Assembly: GCA_900314195.1 (NCBI GenBank)
Contig: OMUH01000102.1
Span: forward strand, 1-51,252
Direction of reading: 5' to 3'
From: an uncultured Prevotella sp.
GTDB taxonomy: Bacteria > Bacteroidota > Bacteroidia > Bacteroidales > Bacteroidaceae
Length of the DNA stretch: 51,252 nt
Shown: positions 9,489-18,599 of the stretch, piece after piece
Numbering within the stretch: position 1 is the first letter of the stretch
How the letters are laid out: each line of letters opens with the position of its first letter
Position numbers and translations under genes: made by a program
The notes under the pieces: model-generated
Told to the model about the DNA's origin: nothing
Database searches by the model: none
What the model saw: only the letters and a program-made list of their open reading frames with translations

Positions 9489-11180
9489 ATGAAAATAAAG
9501 AATTTACTATATGCTGCATCGGCATTGGTGCTTTCGTTGACATCCTGCTCAGACAAGATGAACTACGATGAGTATGTTATAAATGACGATGAATACATAA
9601 AAGAAATGTTTGGTCGTGTAGGTGGTTTTATGACAGCCATTTATAATGACCTCGACTATGATTTCGGCAATTACAGTGGTGCTTTGCTGTCATCAGCAAC
9701 CGATGAGTCAGTTTATTCTCATCCGGGCAATGCCATTGAAGACTTTTACAACGGCTCCTTCGGTCCTACCAATGACCTTAACAAAAACTGGACAAAGGCG
9801 TGGGACGGTATAAGCTATTGCAATCTTCTTCTTGACAAGTTTACCGGCCTTAAATTCCCTGATTATACGCTTGACACCCACTATAATGAAGAGCTTCGTC
9901 AGTATAAGAATTACGAGTATGAGGCTCGCTGGGCACGTGCATATTTCTATTTTGAACTGGTTCGTGACTACAGGAATGTACCTTTGAAGATACATGACAT
10001 GTCAGCAGATGCAGCCAATGCACTTCCACAGGTCTCTTCAGATTCAATCTTCAATTTTATAGACAGTGAGTGTGCAGCCATCAAGGACAGTATAATCGTT
10101 GATTACTCAGAGGTAGGCTATCCAACCAAGTCAGAGACAGGCCGTGCAAACAAGCTTGCTGTTATGGCCTTGCGTGCCCGTGCCGCACTTTATCATGCAA
10201 GTCCGCTGTTCAATACCACCGGCGACAAATCACTTTGGGAAGAAGCATTGCGCCGCAATCAGGAGCTGATAACAGAGGCACGTGCCGAGGGAAAGTCTCT
10301 CAGCAGTGATTATTCCGCAATGTTCACAAGTACATCATGGAATGATGCCAATGCGCAGAAGGAAATAATCTTCGGACATCGTACGGCGGCTTCAAATGCT
10401 TTCGAGAAATATAATTTCCCTATCGGCATGGAAAATGCAGGCGGCGGTAACTGTCCTACACAGAACCTTGTTGATGCATTCGAGATGAAGAACGGAAAGG
10501 CTATAGACGAGGAAGGCAGCGGCTACGATCCTCAGAATCCTTATGCCAACCGTGACAGCCGTCTTGAGCTTATCGTGGCCCGCAATGGTGAGGTATGGCC
10601 TAACGACACCCTTAAGACCTACGACGGCGGTGCCAATGCCGGAACTGTTACCTACGGAACACCGACCGGCTATTATCTGAAGAAATATGTTAACAAGAGC
10701 ACTATCATCAAGAACACCGGTGCAAGTTCATTCTATCATATCTGGATAACGTTCCGTCTTGCTGAGTTCTATCTTAATTATGCCGAGGCAGCACTGAATG
10801 TTACTGGTGACGGTTATACGCGTCCGTCCGGCGGCACTATGACGGCAGCCGATGCTATAAACATTGTACGTAAGCGTGCCGGTCAGCCAGACATCGAAAC
10901 CGGTCTTTCTTTTGAGGAGTTCAAAAAGAAATATGAGAACGAGCGTTTTGTCGAACTGGCTTTTGAAGGACATCGTTTCTATGACCTTCGTCGCTGGGAA
11001 GAAGCACCAGAGCATCTTACCGAAATCCGGGGAATGCAGATTACCAGGAACGGCGACGGCAGTTATACCTACAGTCCACGGGTTATTTCAACTCGTCAGT
11101 GGAACAATGCATGGTATTTGTTCCCATTCCCTCAGAAAGATGTGTTGAACTGCGGATATACACAAAATCCTGGCTATTAA
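9489..11180 (+). CDS. SusD/RagB-family glycan-binding surface lipoprotein (second)
   Basis: This is the partner lipoprotein of the second SusC, 563 residues. The lipobox is SLTSC with Cys20, followed by Ser-Asp, compatible with a Bacteroidota surface-export signal. SusD features are visible: ARWARAYFYFELVRDYRNVP near residue 145-160, EFYLNYAEAALNV near residue 430, the FEGHRFYDLRRWEE segment near residue 500, and the C-terminal FPFPQKDVLNCGYTQNPGY. The start codon lies 18 bases after the second susC stop. It is the last gene of the four-gene susCDCD operon, since a stem-loop and a 148-base gap follow. The family is certain and the ligand is inferred. Confidence 0.94.
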   Translation: MKIKNLLYAASALVLSLTSCSDKMNYDEYVINDDEYIKEMFGRVGGFMTAIYNDLDYDFGNYSGALLSSATDESVYSHPGNAIEDFYNGSFGPTNDLNKNWTKAWDGISYCNLLLDKFTGLKFPDYTLDTHYNEELRQYKNYEYEARWARAYFYFELVRDYRNVPLKIHDMSADAANALPQVSSDSIFNFIDSECAAIKDSIIVDYSEVGYPTKSETGRANKLAVMALRARAALYHASPLFNTTGDKSLWEEALRRNQELITEARAEGKSLSSDYSAMFTSTSWNDANAQKEIIFGHRTAASNAFEKYNFPIGMENAGGGNCPTQNLVDAFEMKNGKAIDEEGSGYDPQNPYANRDSRLELIVARNGEVWPNDTLKTYDGGANAGTVTYGTPTGYYLKKYVNKSTIIKNTGASSFYHIWITFRLAEFYLNYAEAALNVTGDGYTRPSGGTMTAADAINIVRKRAGQPDIETGLSFEEFKKKYENERFVELAFEGHRFYDLRRWEEAPEHLTEIRGMQITRNGDGSYTYSPRVISTRQWNNAWYLFPFPQKDVLNCGYTQNPGY

Positions 11181-11220
11181 TCTGTGAAATTTGACTGATT
11201 AAATAGTTTTAACTGATTTT

Positions 11221-11267
11221 TTTTTGCCACAATGCTGAACATTTGTAATTTAGCATTGTGGTAAAAA
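11221..11267 (+). other. Stem-loop between the susCDCD genes and the next secreted-protein gene
   Basis: A perfect 10-bp stem (CCACAATGCT at 11227-11236 with AGCATTGTGG at 11252-11261) is extended by pairing of the preceding T-run with the following A-run. There is no T-tract after the stem, so it is not a classic terminator. It could stabilise or process the message between the operon and the gene at 11329. Confidence 0.55.
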
Positions 11268-11328
11268 GAAAAGTGTTTAAAAAGAAAAATAGAAAATAAA
11301 TAAAAAATAACCTAAAACTTTTAAGTCT

Positions 11329-13377
11329 ATGAAGAAATTTTATCTCTTCTTATCCGCACTTATCGCTTTTACGTTGAGTGCGTCTGCTTCTATAAAGTAT
11401 TTATACCAGCAGAATTTTGAGGGTATTACAGATGCCTCTCAGACTGATTTTTGTTCCCCTACCGGTGGATATGGTTGGTTCTCTATTATTTCCAATGATG
11501 CCGGCACAAGTCTTGTGTTCACTCCTTCCGGCAATGACCGCTCATGCAACATTTTCTGGGGGCAGGACGTTGTAAAGGCCGCCAAAGCATCAACTTACAA
11601 TGTATCGTTTGGTTTCAATGCTAAAAATTGGGGTAATAACCATCAGACCACCGAGTATACCGTCATCAGTACTGCAGACCGCACGACAGTAGGTACAAGC
11701 GCGAAAAATGCTTATAACGGCAACTATCGTGCAAAGAGTAATGACTGGTTGTTTGACCTTACTCAGCTTGACAGTAAGAACGGCGGTAAAGATGCCGCCT
11801 CTGCTGAAGGAATTCAGAATTTTGCAGTAAACGGTGATTCCGCCAATATTGTATCTCTTACTGCCGGCACATTCTATACAGTAAATCTGACAATTGATAC
11901 CATTGCTCGTACTGTTGAGTATAAAGTATCACATGGCAATGATGAAGTAACAAGCGCAGTTTACCAGGTTCCTGAGGGTGTAGACATCAATGCATCAGGT
12001 ATCTATTTCCTTGGCGCACGTTATAACCCATCTCAGCTCTTTGACGATATACTTGTGTCAACAAAAATAGATGAGGATTACGCGAATGTTCCTACAGTAA
12101 CACTGATGGGCATCAATAACAAGCAGAGAGTTTACAATATATCATTCCTGGAGGGTGAGACATTGCATCTCTCTTACAACGGCGATGAGACAACAGCAGA
12201 GTATGGTGACTGTGACGGTACTTATGTATGGTCTAACAATCCTGACTACAATCCTGACAACGAAGACGCTGTTACCGATGAGTGCTCAAACGGCGAGCTT
12301 GTAGCTTGGACTACTTATAATGAAGCTGTTTCTGACAAGGTTTCTACGCAGATCGATAATTCTATTATACAGCTTCCGGCGGCAACTGCAAGCATATCAC
12401 AAGTATCACCCGGTTATTCAAAGACTTATACTCTTACTGCAAACAATGACGATGTTGCAATGAAGCCTAAGATGTTCATATCTTATACGTTCACACCTGC
12501 CGACGGCGGTGAAGTGATAGAAAAGGAGGATTTGTCATCAGGAGCTACTGTAACACTTCCTACAAAGGGTACTCTTGAACTTACCACTTCTGCATTCGGC
12601 TATGGCTCAACAACAACAAGTCTTGTTAATGACATAGAGTACAATCAGACCGGCGAATACAACTTCGCAACTCTTACTGACGCTCAGATTGTTGCTGCTG
12701 GTTTCTCTGCTGACGGTAATGCTGCTGACAAATGGTCAGATTACGGCAGAATTTATTCTTATGACAAGAATAATTTCACCATGAAAGAAAATGCTGAGAC
12801 CGGTAAGGTTGATACAGTATATACCCAATTTGTTTACAAGGAAATTCCAATGTTCACGAAGAAATCTTCAGAATGGACGGATTCTGTTATTATTGACAGA
12901 TTGGTCTTCACTGCAAAGCCAGCTGTAAATATTCACATTCATAAGAACTTAGGTCTTATTACCGAAGGTCGTAAAGGTGATGACATGTCTGGAAACTGGA
13001 TTTCTAATTCTTATGTTAAGGTCAACGGACTTACGGATAACGACTTCGTAGTTTATTCTTCAACGGGTAACTATGGCGATGGCAGTCTTCATCCTTATGT
13101 TAACTCACTTGATGAATTCCTGCCTCAGGACAAGGGTAATGTTACTACAGTTCTTAAGGGCTCAGAGCCATTCCCTCTTTTGCGTATGTCAGTCTGTCTG
13201 ACAAATGTCCGTATTTTACGTCCTGTAGGCACTGTTGACGGCATCAGCAACGTCAGCACATCTGAGAATGATGTCAATGCACCTGTTTACAATCTTGCAG
13301 GTGTTTGCGTAAGCGGCAAGAACCTTCCTGCTGGTGTTTATGTCAAGAACGGTAAGAAGTTTATCGTTAACAAGTAA
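11329..13377 (+). CDS. Secreted multidomain protein with type IX-like C-terminal sorting tail; function unknown
   Basis: The 682-residue product has a Sec signal peptide (about residues 1-21, ending SASA). The body looks beta-rich, with an N-terminal region at about 22-245 that resembles a jelly-roll or lectin-like fold (motifs NFEG near the start and IYFLGARY near 225). No catalytic motif is recognised. The last 45 residues read VYNLAGVCVSGKNLPAGVYV then KNGKKFIVNK, the pattern of Prevotella type A sorting domains used by type IX secretion. It follows the susCDCD operon and is closed by a strong terminator at 13404, so it is probably read through or has its own promoter. The likely role is a surface glycan-binding protein of the PUL, inferred from location only. 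Confidence 0.75.
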   Translation: MKKFYLFLSALIAFTLSASASIKYLYQQNFEGITDASQTDFCSPTGGYGWFSIISNDAGTSLVFTPSGNDRSCNIFWGQDVVKAAKASTYNVSFGFNAKNWGNNHQTTEYTVISTADRTTVGTSAKNAYNGNYRAKSNDWLFDLTQLDSKNGGKDAASAEGIQNFAVNGDSANIVSLTAGTFYTVNLTIDTIARTVEYKVSHGNDEVTSAVYQVPEGVDINASGIYFLGARYNPSQLFDDILVSTKIDEDYANVPTVTLMGINNKQRVYNISFLEGETLHLSYNGDETTAEYGDCDGTYVWSNNPDYNPDNEDAVTDECSNGELVAWTTYNEAVSDKVSTQIDNSIIQLPAATASISQVSPGYSKTYTLTANNDDVAMKPKMFISYTFTPADGGEVIEKEDLSSGATVTLPTKGTLELTTSAFGYGSTTTSLVNDIEYNQTGEYNFATLTDAQIVAAGFSADGNAADKWSDYGRIYSYDKNNFTMKENAETGKVDTVYTQFVYKEIPMFTKKSSEWTDSVIIDRLVFTAKPAVNIHIHKNLGLITEGRKGDDMSGNWISNSYVKVNGLTDNDFVVYSSTGNYGDGSLHPYVNSLDEFLPQDKGNVTTVLKGSEPFPLLRMSVCLTNVRILRPVGTVDGISNVSTSENDVNAPVYNLAGVCVSGKNLPAGVYVKNGKKFIVNK

Positions 13378-13403
13378 TTTTATTTGACTATATAAATTTA
13401 ATT

Positions 13404-13447
13404 AAGCCTTCGTTTCGATAAGAAACGAAGGCTTTTTCTTTTTTTAT
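13404..13447 (+). terminator. Rho-independent terminator ending the susCD/secreted-protein unit
   Basis: A perfect 13-bp stem (AAGCCTTCGTTTC / GAAACGAAGGCTT) with a GATAA loop is followed by a long T-rich run. It separates the first PUL transcription unit from the lyase gene. Confidence 0.93.
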
Positions 13448-13484
13448 CATACGTGTCTTATTGCCGGAAAGGTAAACAAAAAAA

Positions 13485-13546
13485 TTATCACCGGCGTGAT
13501 AAAATATTATCACATGCTTGATAAAAAATTATCACCGGCGTGATAA
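13485..13546. repeat. Three spaced TTATCA(C) palindromes
   Basis: Copies 1 and 3 (13485-13502 and 13529-13546) are identical: TTATCAC, CGGC loop, GTGATAA. Copy 2 (13507-13524) is a variant, TTATCA/TGATAA with a different centre. Centre-to-centre spacing is about 22 bp. They lie in the 587-base gap before the first lyase gene and could be operators or RNA hairpins. Confidence 0.8.
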
Positions 13547-13591
13547 TTTTTTATTTCGGTGGTTTGGTCGTGCTGTTATTATTTTCCATGT

Positions 13592-13778
13592 CAGTATTCC
13601 AGCAGGAATACTGTAGTATTTTAGTTGAGACAATGCAGTATTTCCGCAGAATTACCGTTTTTTTATTTTATGTAATGTAAAAAAATAACTTCCGTATTTT
13701 TTTGTTCCACGTGCATGGTGCGATGATTGGTTTATTTTTAATGAATTTATCAAATTCAGCGAATATCAATTTGATAAA
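13592..13778. promoter_or_regulatory. Two further inverted repeats upstream of the first PL11 gene
   Basis: A perfect 9-bp inverted repeat (CAGTATTCC at 13592-13600, GGAATACTG at 13605-13613, AGCA spacer) is followed by a perfect 11-bp one (TTTATCAAATT at 13746-13756, AATTTGATAAA at 13768-13778). With the three palindromes just upstream, this AT-rich gap (13448-13964) holds five symmetric elements and no gene. Regulatory binding is an inference. Confidence 0.5.
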
Positions 13779-13897
13779 ATTTAGAGTAATTCGTTGAAAA
13801 AACAATTAATGAAAAAAAATCATTAGCTTAACAGTTACTTAGTCCAATTTTTAGTGTTAAAAAGTCAAATATCCTATATATTTATGTCAAATTGTAT

Positions 13898-13905
13898 TAA
13901 TTTTG
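13898..13905 (+). promoter_or_regulatory. Candidate -7 element of the first PL11 lyase gene
   Basis: TAATTTTG matches TAnnTTTG 60 bases before the start codon. No good TTTG box is seen 19-20 bp upstream, as also seen at the susC promoter, which would fit activator-dependent control. Confidence 0.45.
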
Positions 13906-13964
13906 TTCAGTTAAAAGATTATTGGATAACTGAATAACTTAAAAACATATATTTTTAATAGACA

Positions 13965-16900
13965 ATGAAACGGAAATTCATTCTTGTCATGACTATCCTC
14001 GCTTGCATGAGCAGTATGCCTTCTCATGCCCAGCGTTATATGGATAAACTTGACCGCGGCCTTGTTGCAGTAAACACCGGCAGTGGCATCTTCCTCAGCT
14101 GGCGCATACAAGGAGAGGAGTATTATGACGTAGCCTATAATGTGTACCGTGACGGCAAGAAGCTGAACGCTTCACCGCTCACTGTATCCAATTATACTGA
14201 TAAAGACGGCAGCTCTTCCAGCAAATATACCGTTCGTGCTGTTGTCCGCGGAAAGGAAAGCTCCGAGGCCAGCAAGGCTGTCACGCCGTGGGCAAAAGAC
14301 TATCTTGAAATACCTATTCATAAGATATATTCAAATGCCGACGGCCGTGACATAACGAGCTATTATGAGCCCAATGATGCCACCATAGCCGACCTTGACG
14401 GCGACGGCGAGATGGAGATACTTCTCAAGCTCCGCAATACCAATGATGCTGCCAACAGCTACCCCAATGATGCCACTGATTTTGACATCATCCAGGTGTA
14501 TAAGCTCGACGGCACTCTTCTCTGGTGGATAGACTGCGGCCGCAACATGACCGACTTTCAGAGTAACGAGATAAATATAGCCGCTTATGACTGGGACCGT
14601 GACGGCAAGGCAGAGTGCATCATGCGTGCTGCCGACGGCACGGTGCTTCATTTTGCCGACGGCACAAAGCAGGTGATAGGTGATTCCACTGTCAACACGC
14701 GTCCGCAGCTGTCGCGCGGCGGAGCCCAGGTGTTCACCCATACCGGCGCAGAATATCTTCTTTATCTGAACGGCCAGACCGGCAAGCCATATTATGTCGG
14801 CGACTATCCGCTGAAGCGTCTTGAGGCCGGTGAGACAGACCTTGCCAAGGCATGGGGCGACGCCTACGGCCACCGCAGTACGAAGCATTTCTTCGGCGCA
14901 CCGTATCTTGACGGCAAGAAGCCGAGCATCTTCCTTGCCCGCGGCATCTATACCCGCCATAAGATGATAGCCCTTGATGTTGATCCGGCCACACATAAGC
15001 TCACAGAGCGCTGGCGCTGGACCTGCAACACCCCCGGCAGCCCATGGTACGGCCAGGGCTACCATAACTACAGCATTGCTGATGTCGACTGGGACGGCCG
15101 CGATGAGATCGTGTTCGGCTCAATGGTTATTGACGACAACGGCCATGGGCTTAGCACAACAGGCCTCGGCCACGGCGACTCGCAGCATGTGGGTGATTTC
15201 AATCCTTACAAGCACGGACAGGAGGTAGTAGCCTGCAACGAAGACGCTCCTAACAACAACTACCGTGATGCCACGACAAGCCAGATATACTATCGTACCA
15301 CCAGCAGCAATGACGATGGCCGTGCCATAGCCGGCAATTTCTCAAATGATTACACCGGAGCACAGTTTATCACAGCTCATGATGCCGGAACGCTCATCAG
15401 CACTGTCACCAATGCCCACATCCCCGGGTCAACGTCCAACAATGTAGCCGAGAACTTCCGCATTTTCTGGGACGGCGATCTTGAAGACGAGACCTTCAAC
15501 GGTCAGTCAGCAAGAAACTCGGCCGGGGTCATCTATAAATACGGCCGCGGCCCGATTCGTACCTTCAGCGGAACGCTGACAAACAATGACACCAAGTCGA
15601 CGCCGTGTATGCAGGCCGACATCTTCGGTGACTGGCGCGAGGAGCTCATCCTTCGTTCGTCAGACAACAAGAGCATCCGCGTATACACAACCACGATACC
15701 TACAGAGCACCGCAACTACACGCTGCTTCATGACCCGCAGTATCGCAACGCCATGGTATGGCAGATGAACGGTTACAACCAGACCCCGCATCCGAGCTAC
15801 TTCCTCGGTGAGCGTGAAGGCATCACCGCAGCGCCGCCAGCGCCGACCACCACGGGCCGCACGGAGATAGCATCCGGTTCAACAATCGGCTCGTCGCTCA
15901 ATGACAAGCAAGTGCTTCTCGATGCACAGTCAGACGCAACGGTCAGCGTTGCTGCCGGTGCATCGCCTTACATCTTCTTCGACAATGCGCCTACGTGGGT
16001 ACAGGGACATGATGACAATAACAACATAACCACCACGACATACACCCACACCCTCACCGGCGGTGGTTTTGGCGGCAGCATGCGCCTTGTCAAGCAAGGC
16101 GACGGCACGCTCGTCCTTCCGTCAGTAGAGCAGACATACAGCGGCAACACCGATGTGTGGGCCGGAAAGATAACCTTTAACGGCACCATGCGCAACAGCC
16201 GTGTGTGGCTGAACCGTTTTGCGTCGCTGACCTCTGACGGCGGACATTTCGACAAGGGCATAACCGCCGATTATGACGCAACGATAAATATAGGCAGTGA
16301 CAGCAAGGCCAGCACAATCACCACTGACAGTCTGAATCTTCATTTTGGTTCCCGCGTAGCCTTCAAGCTGTATGCCGACGGCACCAGAGACAAGCTGACC
16401 GCCAATACGCTGACGCTCGAGAAGAAAGACTGGACCGACGGTCCGGAATATCTTGCTCCGCGTTTCTCGTTCTCTTTCCCTGAAGGCAAGGTTAAGGCCG
16501 GAACATACACCATTGCCAATGTCGGCAAAGTTGTCGGCGATCTCGGCTCTGTGGTTATTGAAGGTCTTGAAGGTCACAAGGCGTCTCTTGTCAATGACAA
16601 CGGAACAATAAAACTTGTCATTGCAGACCTGCGCGAGGCTGCAACGGTGGAGTGGACAGGAGCTTCAGACAACAGCTGGAATCTTGCCGGCAAGGAGAAC
16701 TTCCGCAATGAATCAACATCGTCTGCCGATGTATTTGTCAGCGGCGACAGCGTCGTGTTCAACGACAACGCATCCAATACGAACGTAAATATTACAGAGG
16801 ACGTATCTCCGGCTTCTGTAACATTCAGCAACAACAGCAAGACATATACCATCTCCGGAAATGCCATTACCGGCACAACCGGCATCACCAAGACAGGCAG

Positions 16901-18500
16901 CGGCCGTGTAAACATTACCAACAACAATACGTTTACCGGCAATGTCAGCATAAACGGCGGCACCGTTGTCCCGACATCGCTTGGCATTAAGGATGGAGTC
17001 AATACCGGTGCTTTCGGTAATTACACCAACACTGTAACCCTTAACGGCGGAACACTCGCCACGGAGACTTCGCTCACCACAAGCCATCCTGTTGCAGTGG
17101 GCAGTGCCGGTGGCAGCATCGACGTTGCTGACGGCACGCAGCTCACACTGAATGGTTCTGTCAGCGGCCGTGGCAACACACTCGTCAAGAGCGGCAACGG
17201 CACGCTGACACTTCCGTCGTCAGTCAGTCTCGGAACACTCATTGTCAACGGCGGCCGCGTAAACGGCTCAGAGAACGGCAGCACCCATGCCTATCCGTCA
17301 ACGATAATACTCAACGGCGGCTCTCTTTATGATGATGACAACATATACAGCTATTCAACAAACCGCGCCGACATACAGGTGCCGGAAGGAGCTGCTGCAT
17401 CATGGTATCTTGACGAGCGCTGCGCTTACAAGGGCACGCTGAGCGGCTCAGGCACGCTGAACGTCATAACGCGCGGTCCGAGAATGACCGTAGACGGCAG
17501 CTGGTCGTCATTCACCGGACAGGTAAACATCTCCGGTCAGAAGGCCGGCAGCTATGATCCGCAGTTTGTCTTCAACAACAGCGGTCTGCCGCGTGCCTCT
17601 GTCAACATCACCGTCAGCACGAGCAACAACGGCAAGAATGTATCCCTCGGCAATCTGAGTGGTTCTGCAGCGCTGTCAGGCAAGGGCACATGGACCATCG
17701 GCGCGCTCAACAACGACGTGCGTTTCAACGGTACCTTCAGCGGCGGCAGCATAGTCAAGACCGGCAGCGGCGTGTGGTCAATGAGCAAGACCATGGCCAG
17801 CCTCGGCGGTAATGCCACCGTCAATGGCGGCGTGATGAATATCGTTGACAATTCAAAGAGCTCGCTCTTCTTCGGCAATCACGATGTCGTTGTCAGCGGT
17901 ACGGGAACACTCAGCGGTATAGCCTACGTCAACAACATCTTTGTCAACAGCGGCGCAACCGTTTATCCCGGTCCTTACACGTCGGCCATCAAGTATGGCA
18001 GTCTGAAGACAAAGGGCAGCATCTTCTGCTACAGCGGCTCTACGGCCCGTTTCTTCATTCGCAATAGCAGCGGAAGTGCAACAAGCCGCAGCTACCTTGA
18101 GGCAGGCAGCACCATCTCTATGAACGGAGACATCGTTGTAGAGGCTTACGACCGCTACACTCCGAAAGCCGGTGATACATTTACGTTGTGGACAGCTTCT
18201 TCGTTCACAGGCAGTCCGTCATCGATAATCCTCCCGGAGCTTCCAGCCGGGCTGGAATGGGATACCTCAGACCTGCTGAAGCCTGAAGGTGTAATACGCG
18301 TTGCAGTGTCTACAGGCATCAGCTCTATAGCCGATGATGCCCAGTTCACTGCCGACGTATACAATGCAGCAGGCATAAAGGTGGCACGTATAACAACCAC
18401 CAAGGCAACGGCGGGCCGTGACATATATGCAGTCACACATCGTGCAGGTGTTTACATCCTCCGTGCCGGCGGCGATGCCGTAAAGGTTGTTGTAAAGTAA
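13965..18500 (+). CDS. PL11 rhamnogalacturonan lyase fused to autotransporter-type strand repeats and a sorting tail
   Basis: This would cleave the rhamnogalacturonan I backbone by beta-elimination outside the cell. The 1511-residue product has a signal peptide (1-22, SHA/Q). Residues about 25-620 form the PL11 lyase, with the opening MDKLDRGLVAVNTGSG, calcium-binding loops DLDGDGEME (about 142) and DWDRDGKAE, then DVDWDGRDEI, GLGHGDSQHVGDFNP and DIFGDWREEL. From about 700 to 1300 come at least four repeats resembling autotransporter-associated beta strands (VKQGDGTLVLP, TKTGSGRVNI, VKSGNGTLTLP, VKTGSGVWSM, each followed by a glycine/asparagine turn and VNGG or similar). Residues about 1450-1511 resemble a type A sorting tail (VYNAAGIKVARI ... 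RAGVYILRAGGDAVKVVVK). PL11 enzymes are usually 600-750 residues, so the fusion doubles the length. Base composition is visibly richer in G+C than the upstream susC/susD genes. Catalysis is inferred from family. Confidence 0.88.
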   Translation: MKRKFILVMTILACMSSMPSHAQRYMDKLDRGLVAVNTGSGIFLSWRIQGEEYYDVAYNVYRDGKKLNASPLTVSNYTDKDGSSSSKYTVRAVVRGKESSEASKAVTPWAKDYLEIPIHKIYSNADGRDITSYYEPNDATIADLDGDGEMEILLKLRNTNDAANSYPNDATDFDIIQVYKLDGTLLWWIDCGRNMTDFQSNEINIAAYDWDRDGKAECIMRAADGTVLHFADGTKQVIGDSTVNTRPQLSRGGAQVFTHTGAEYLLYLNGQTGKPYYVGDYPLKRLEAGETDLAKAWGDAYGHRSTKHFFGAPYLDGKKPSIFLARGIYTRHKMIALDVDPATHKLTERWRWTCNTPGSPWYGQGYHNYSIADVDWDGRDEIVFGSMVIDDNGHGLSTTGLGHGDSQHVGDFNPYKHGQEVVACNEDAPNNNYRDATTSQIYYRTTSSNDDGRAIAGNFSNDYTGAQFITAHDAGTLISTVTNAHIPGSTSNNVAENFRIFWDGDLEDETFNGQSARNSAGVIYKYGRGPIRTFSGTLTNNDTKSTPCMQADIFGDWREELILRSSDNKSIRVYTTTIPTEHRNYTLLHDPQYRNAMVWQMNGYNQTPHPSYFLGEREGITAAPPAPTTTGRTEIASGSTIGSSLNDKQVLLDAQSDATVSVAAGASPYIFFDNAPTWVQGHDDNNNITTTTYTHTLTGGGFGGSMRLVKQGDGTLVLPSVEQTYSGNTDVWAGKITFNGTMRNSRVWLNRFASLTSDGGHFDKGITADYDATINIGSDSKASTITTDSLNLHFGSRVAFKLYADGTRDKLTANTLTLEKKDWTDGPEYLAPRFSFSFPEGKVKAGTYTIANVGKVVGDLGSVVIEGLEGHKASLVNDNGTIKLVIADLREAATVEWTGASDNSWNLAGKENFRNESTSSADVFVSGDSVVFNDNASNTNVNITEDVSPASVTFSNNSKTYTISGNAITGTTGITKTGSGRVNITNNNTFTGNVSINGGTVVPTSLGIKDGVNTGAFGNYTNTVTLNGGTLATETSLTTSHPVAVGSAGGSIDVADGTQLTLNGSVSGRGNTLVKSGNGTLTLPSSVSLGTLIVNGGRVNGSENGSTHAYPSTIILNGGSLYDDDNIYSYSTNRADIQVPEGAAASWYLDERCAYKGTLSGSGTLNVITRGPRMTVDGSWSSFTGQVNISGQKAGSYDPQFVFNNSGLPRASVNITVSTSNNGKNVSLGNLSGSAALSGKGTWTIGALNNDVRFNGTFSGGSIVKTGSGVWSMSKTMASLGGNATVNGGVMNIVDNSKSSLFFGNHDVVVSGTGTLSGIAYVNNIFVNSGATVYPGPYTSAIKYGSLKTKGSIFCYSGSTARFFIRNSSGSATSRSYLEAGSTISMNGDIVVEAYDRYTPKAGDTFTLWTASSFTGSPSSIILPELPAGLEWDTSDLLKPEGVIRVAVSTGISSIADDAQFTADVYNAAGIKVARITTTKATAGRDIYAVTHRAGVYILRAGGDAVKVVVK

Positions 18501-18533
18501 CTTCATTCTGATAAACAAATTTATAACTTAATA

Positions 18534-18575
18534 ATGGGCAGCTGTCCGGCTAAGGGCTGCTGCCCATTTCTCTTA
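18534..18575 (+). terminator. Stem-loop after the first PL11 gene, possible weak terminator
   Basis: A 9-bp stem (ATGGGCAGC at 18534-18542, GCTGCCCAT at 18559-18567) is followed by a short pyrimidine run. It lies 33 bases after the lyase stop. Because it is imperfect as a terminator, it may only reduce read-through into the lipoprotein gene. Confidence 0.6.
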
Positions 18576-18599
18576 AAAACAAGGACAAAAAATAGAATT

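Noticed and set aside
14331..15065. Long antisense frame opposite the first PL11 gene (244 codons)
   Set aside because: It lies wholly inside a clear PL11 coding region, has no family motifs and no promoter, and reflects the G+C-rich codon use of the sense gene. Similar shadows at 16122-17087 and 17552-17878 were also dropped.
18534..18599. Upstream start of the lipoprotein gene at 18600
   Set aside because: It lies within a stem-loop and would place 22 Cys/Lys-rich residues before the lipoprotein signal peptide.
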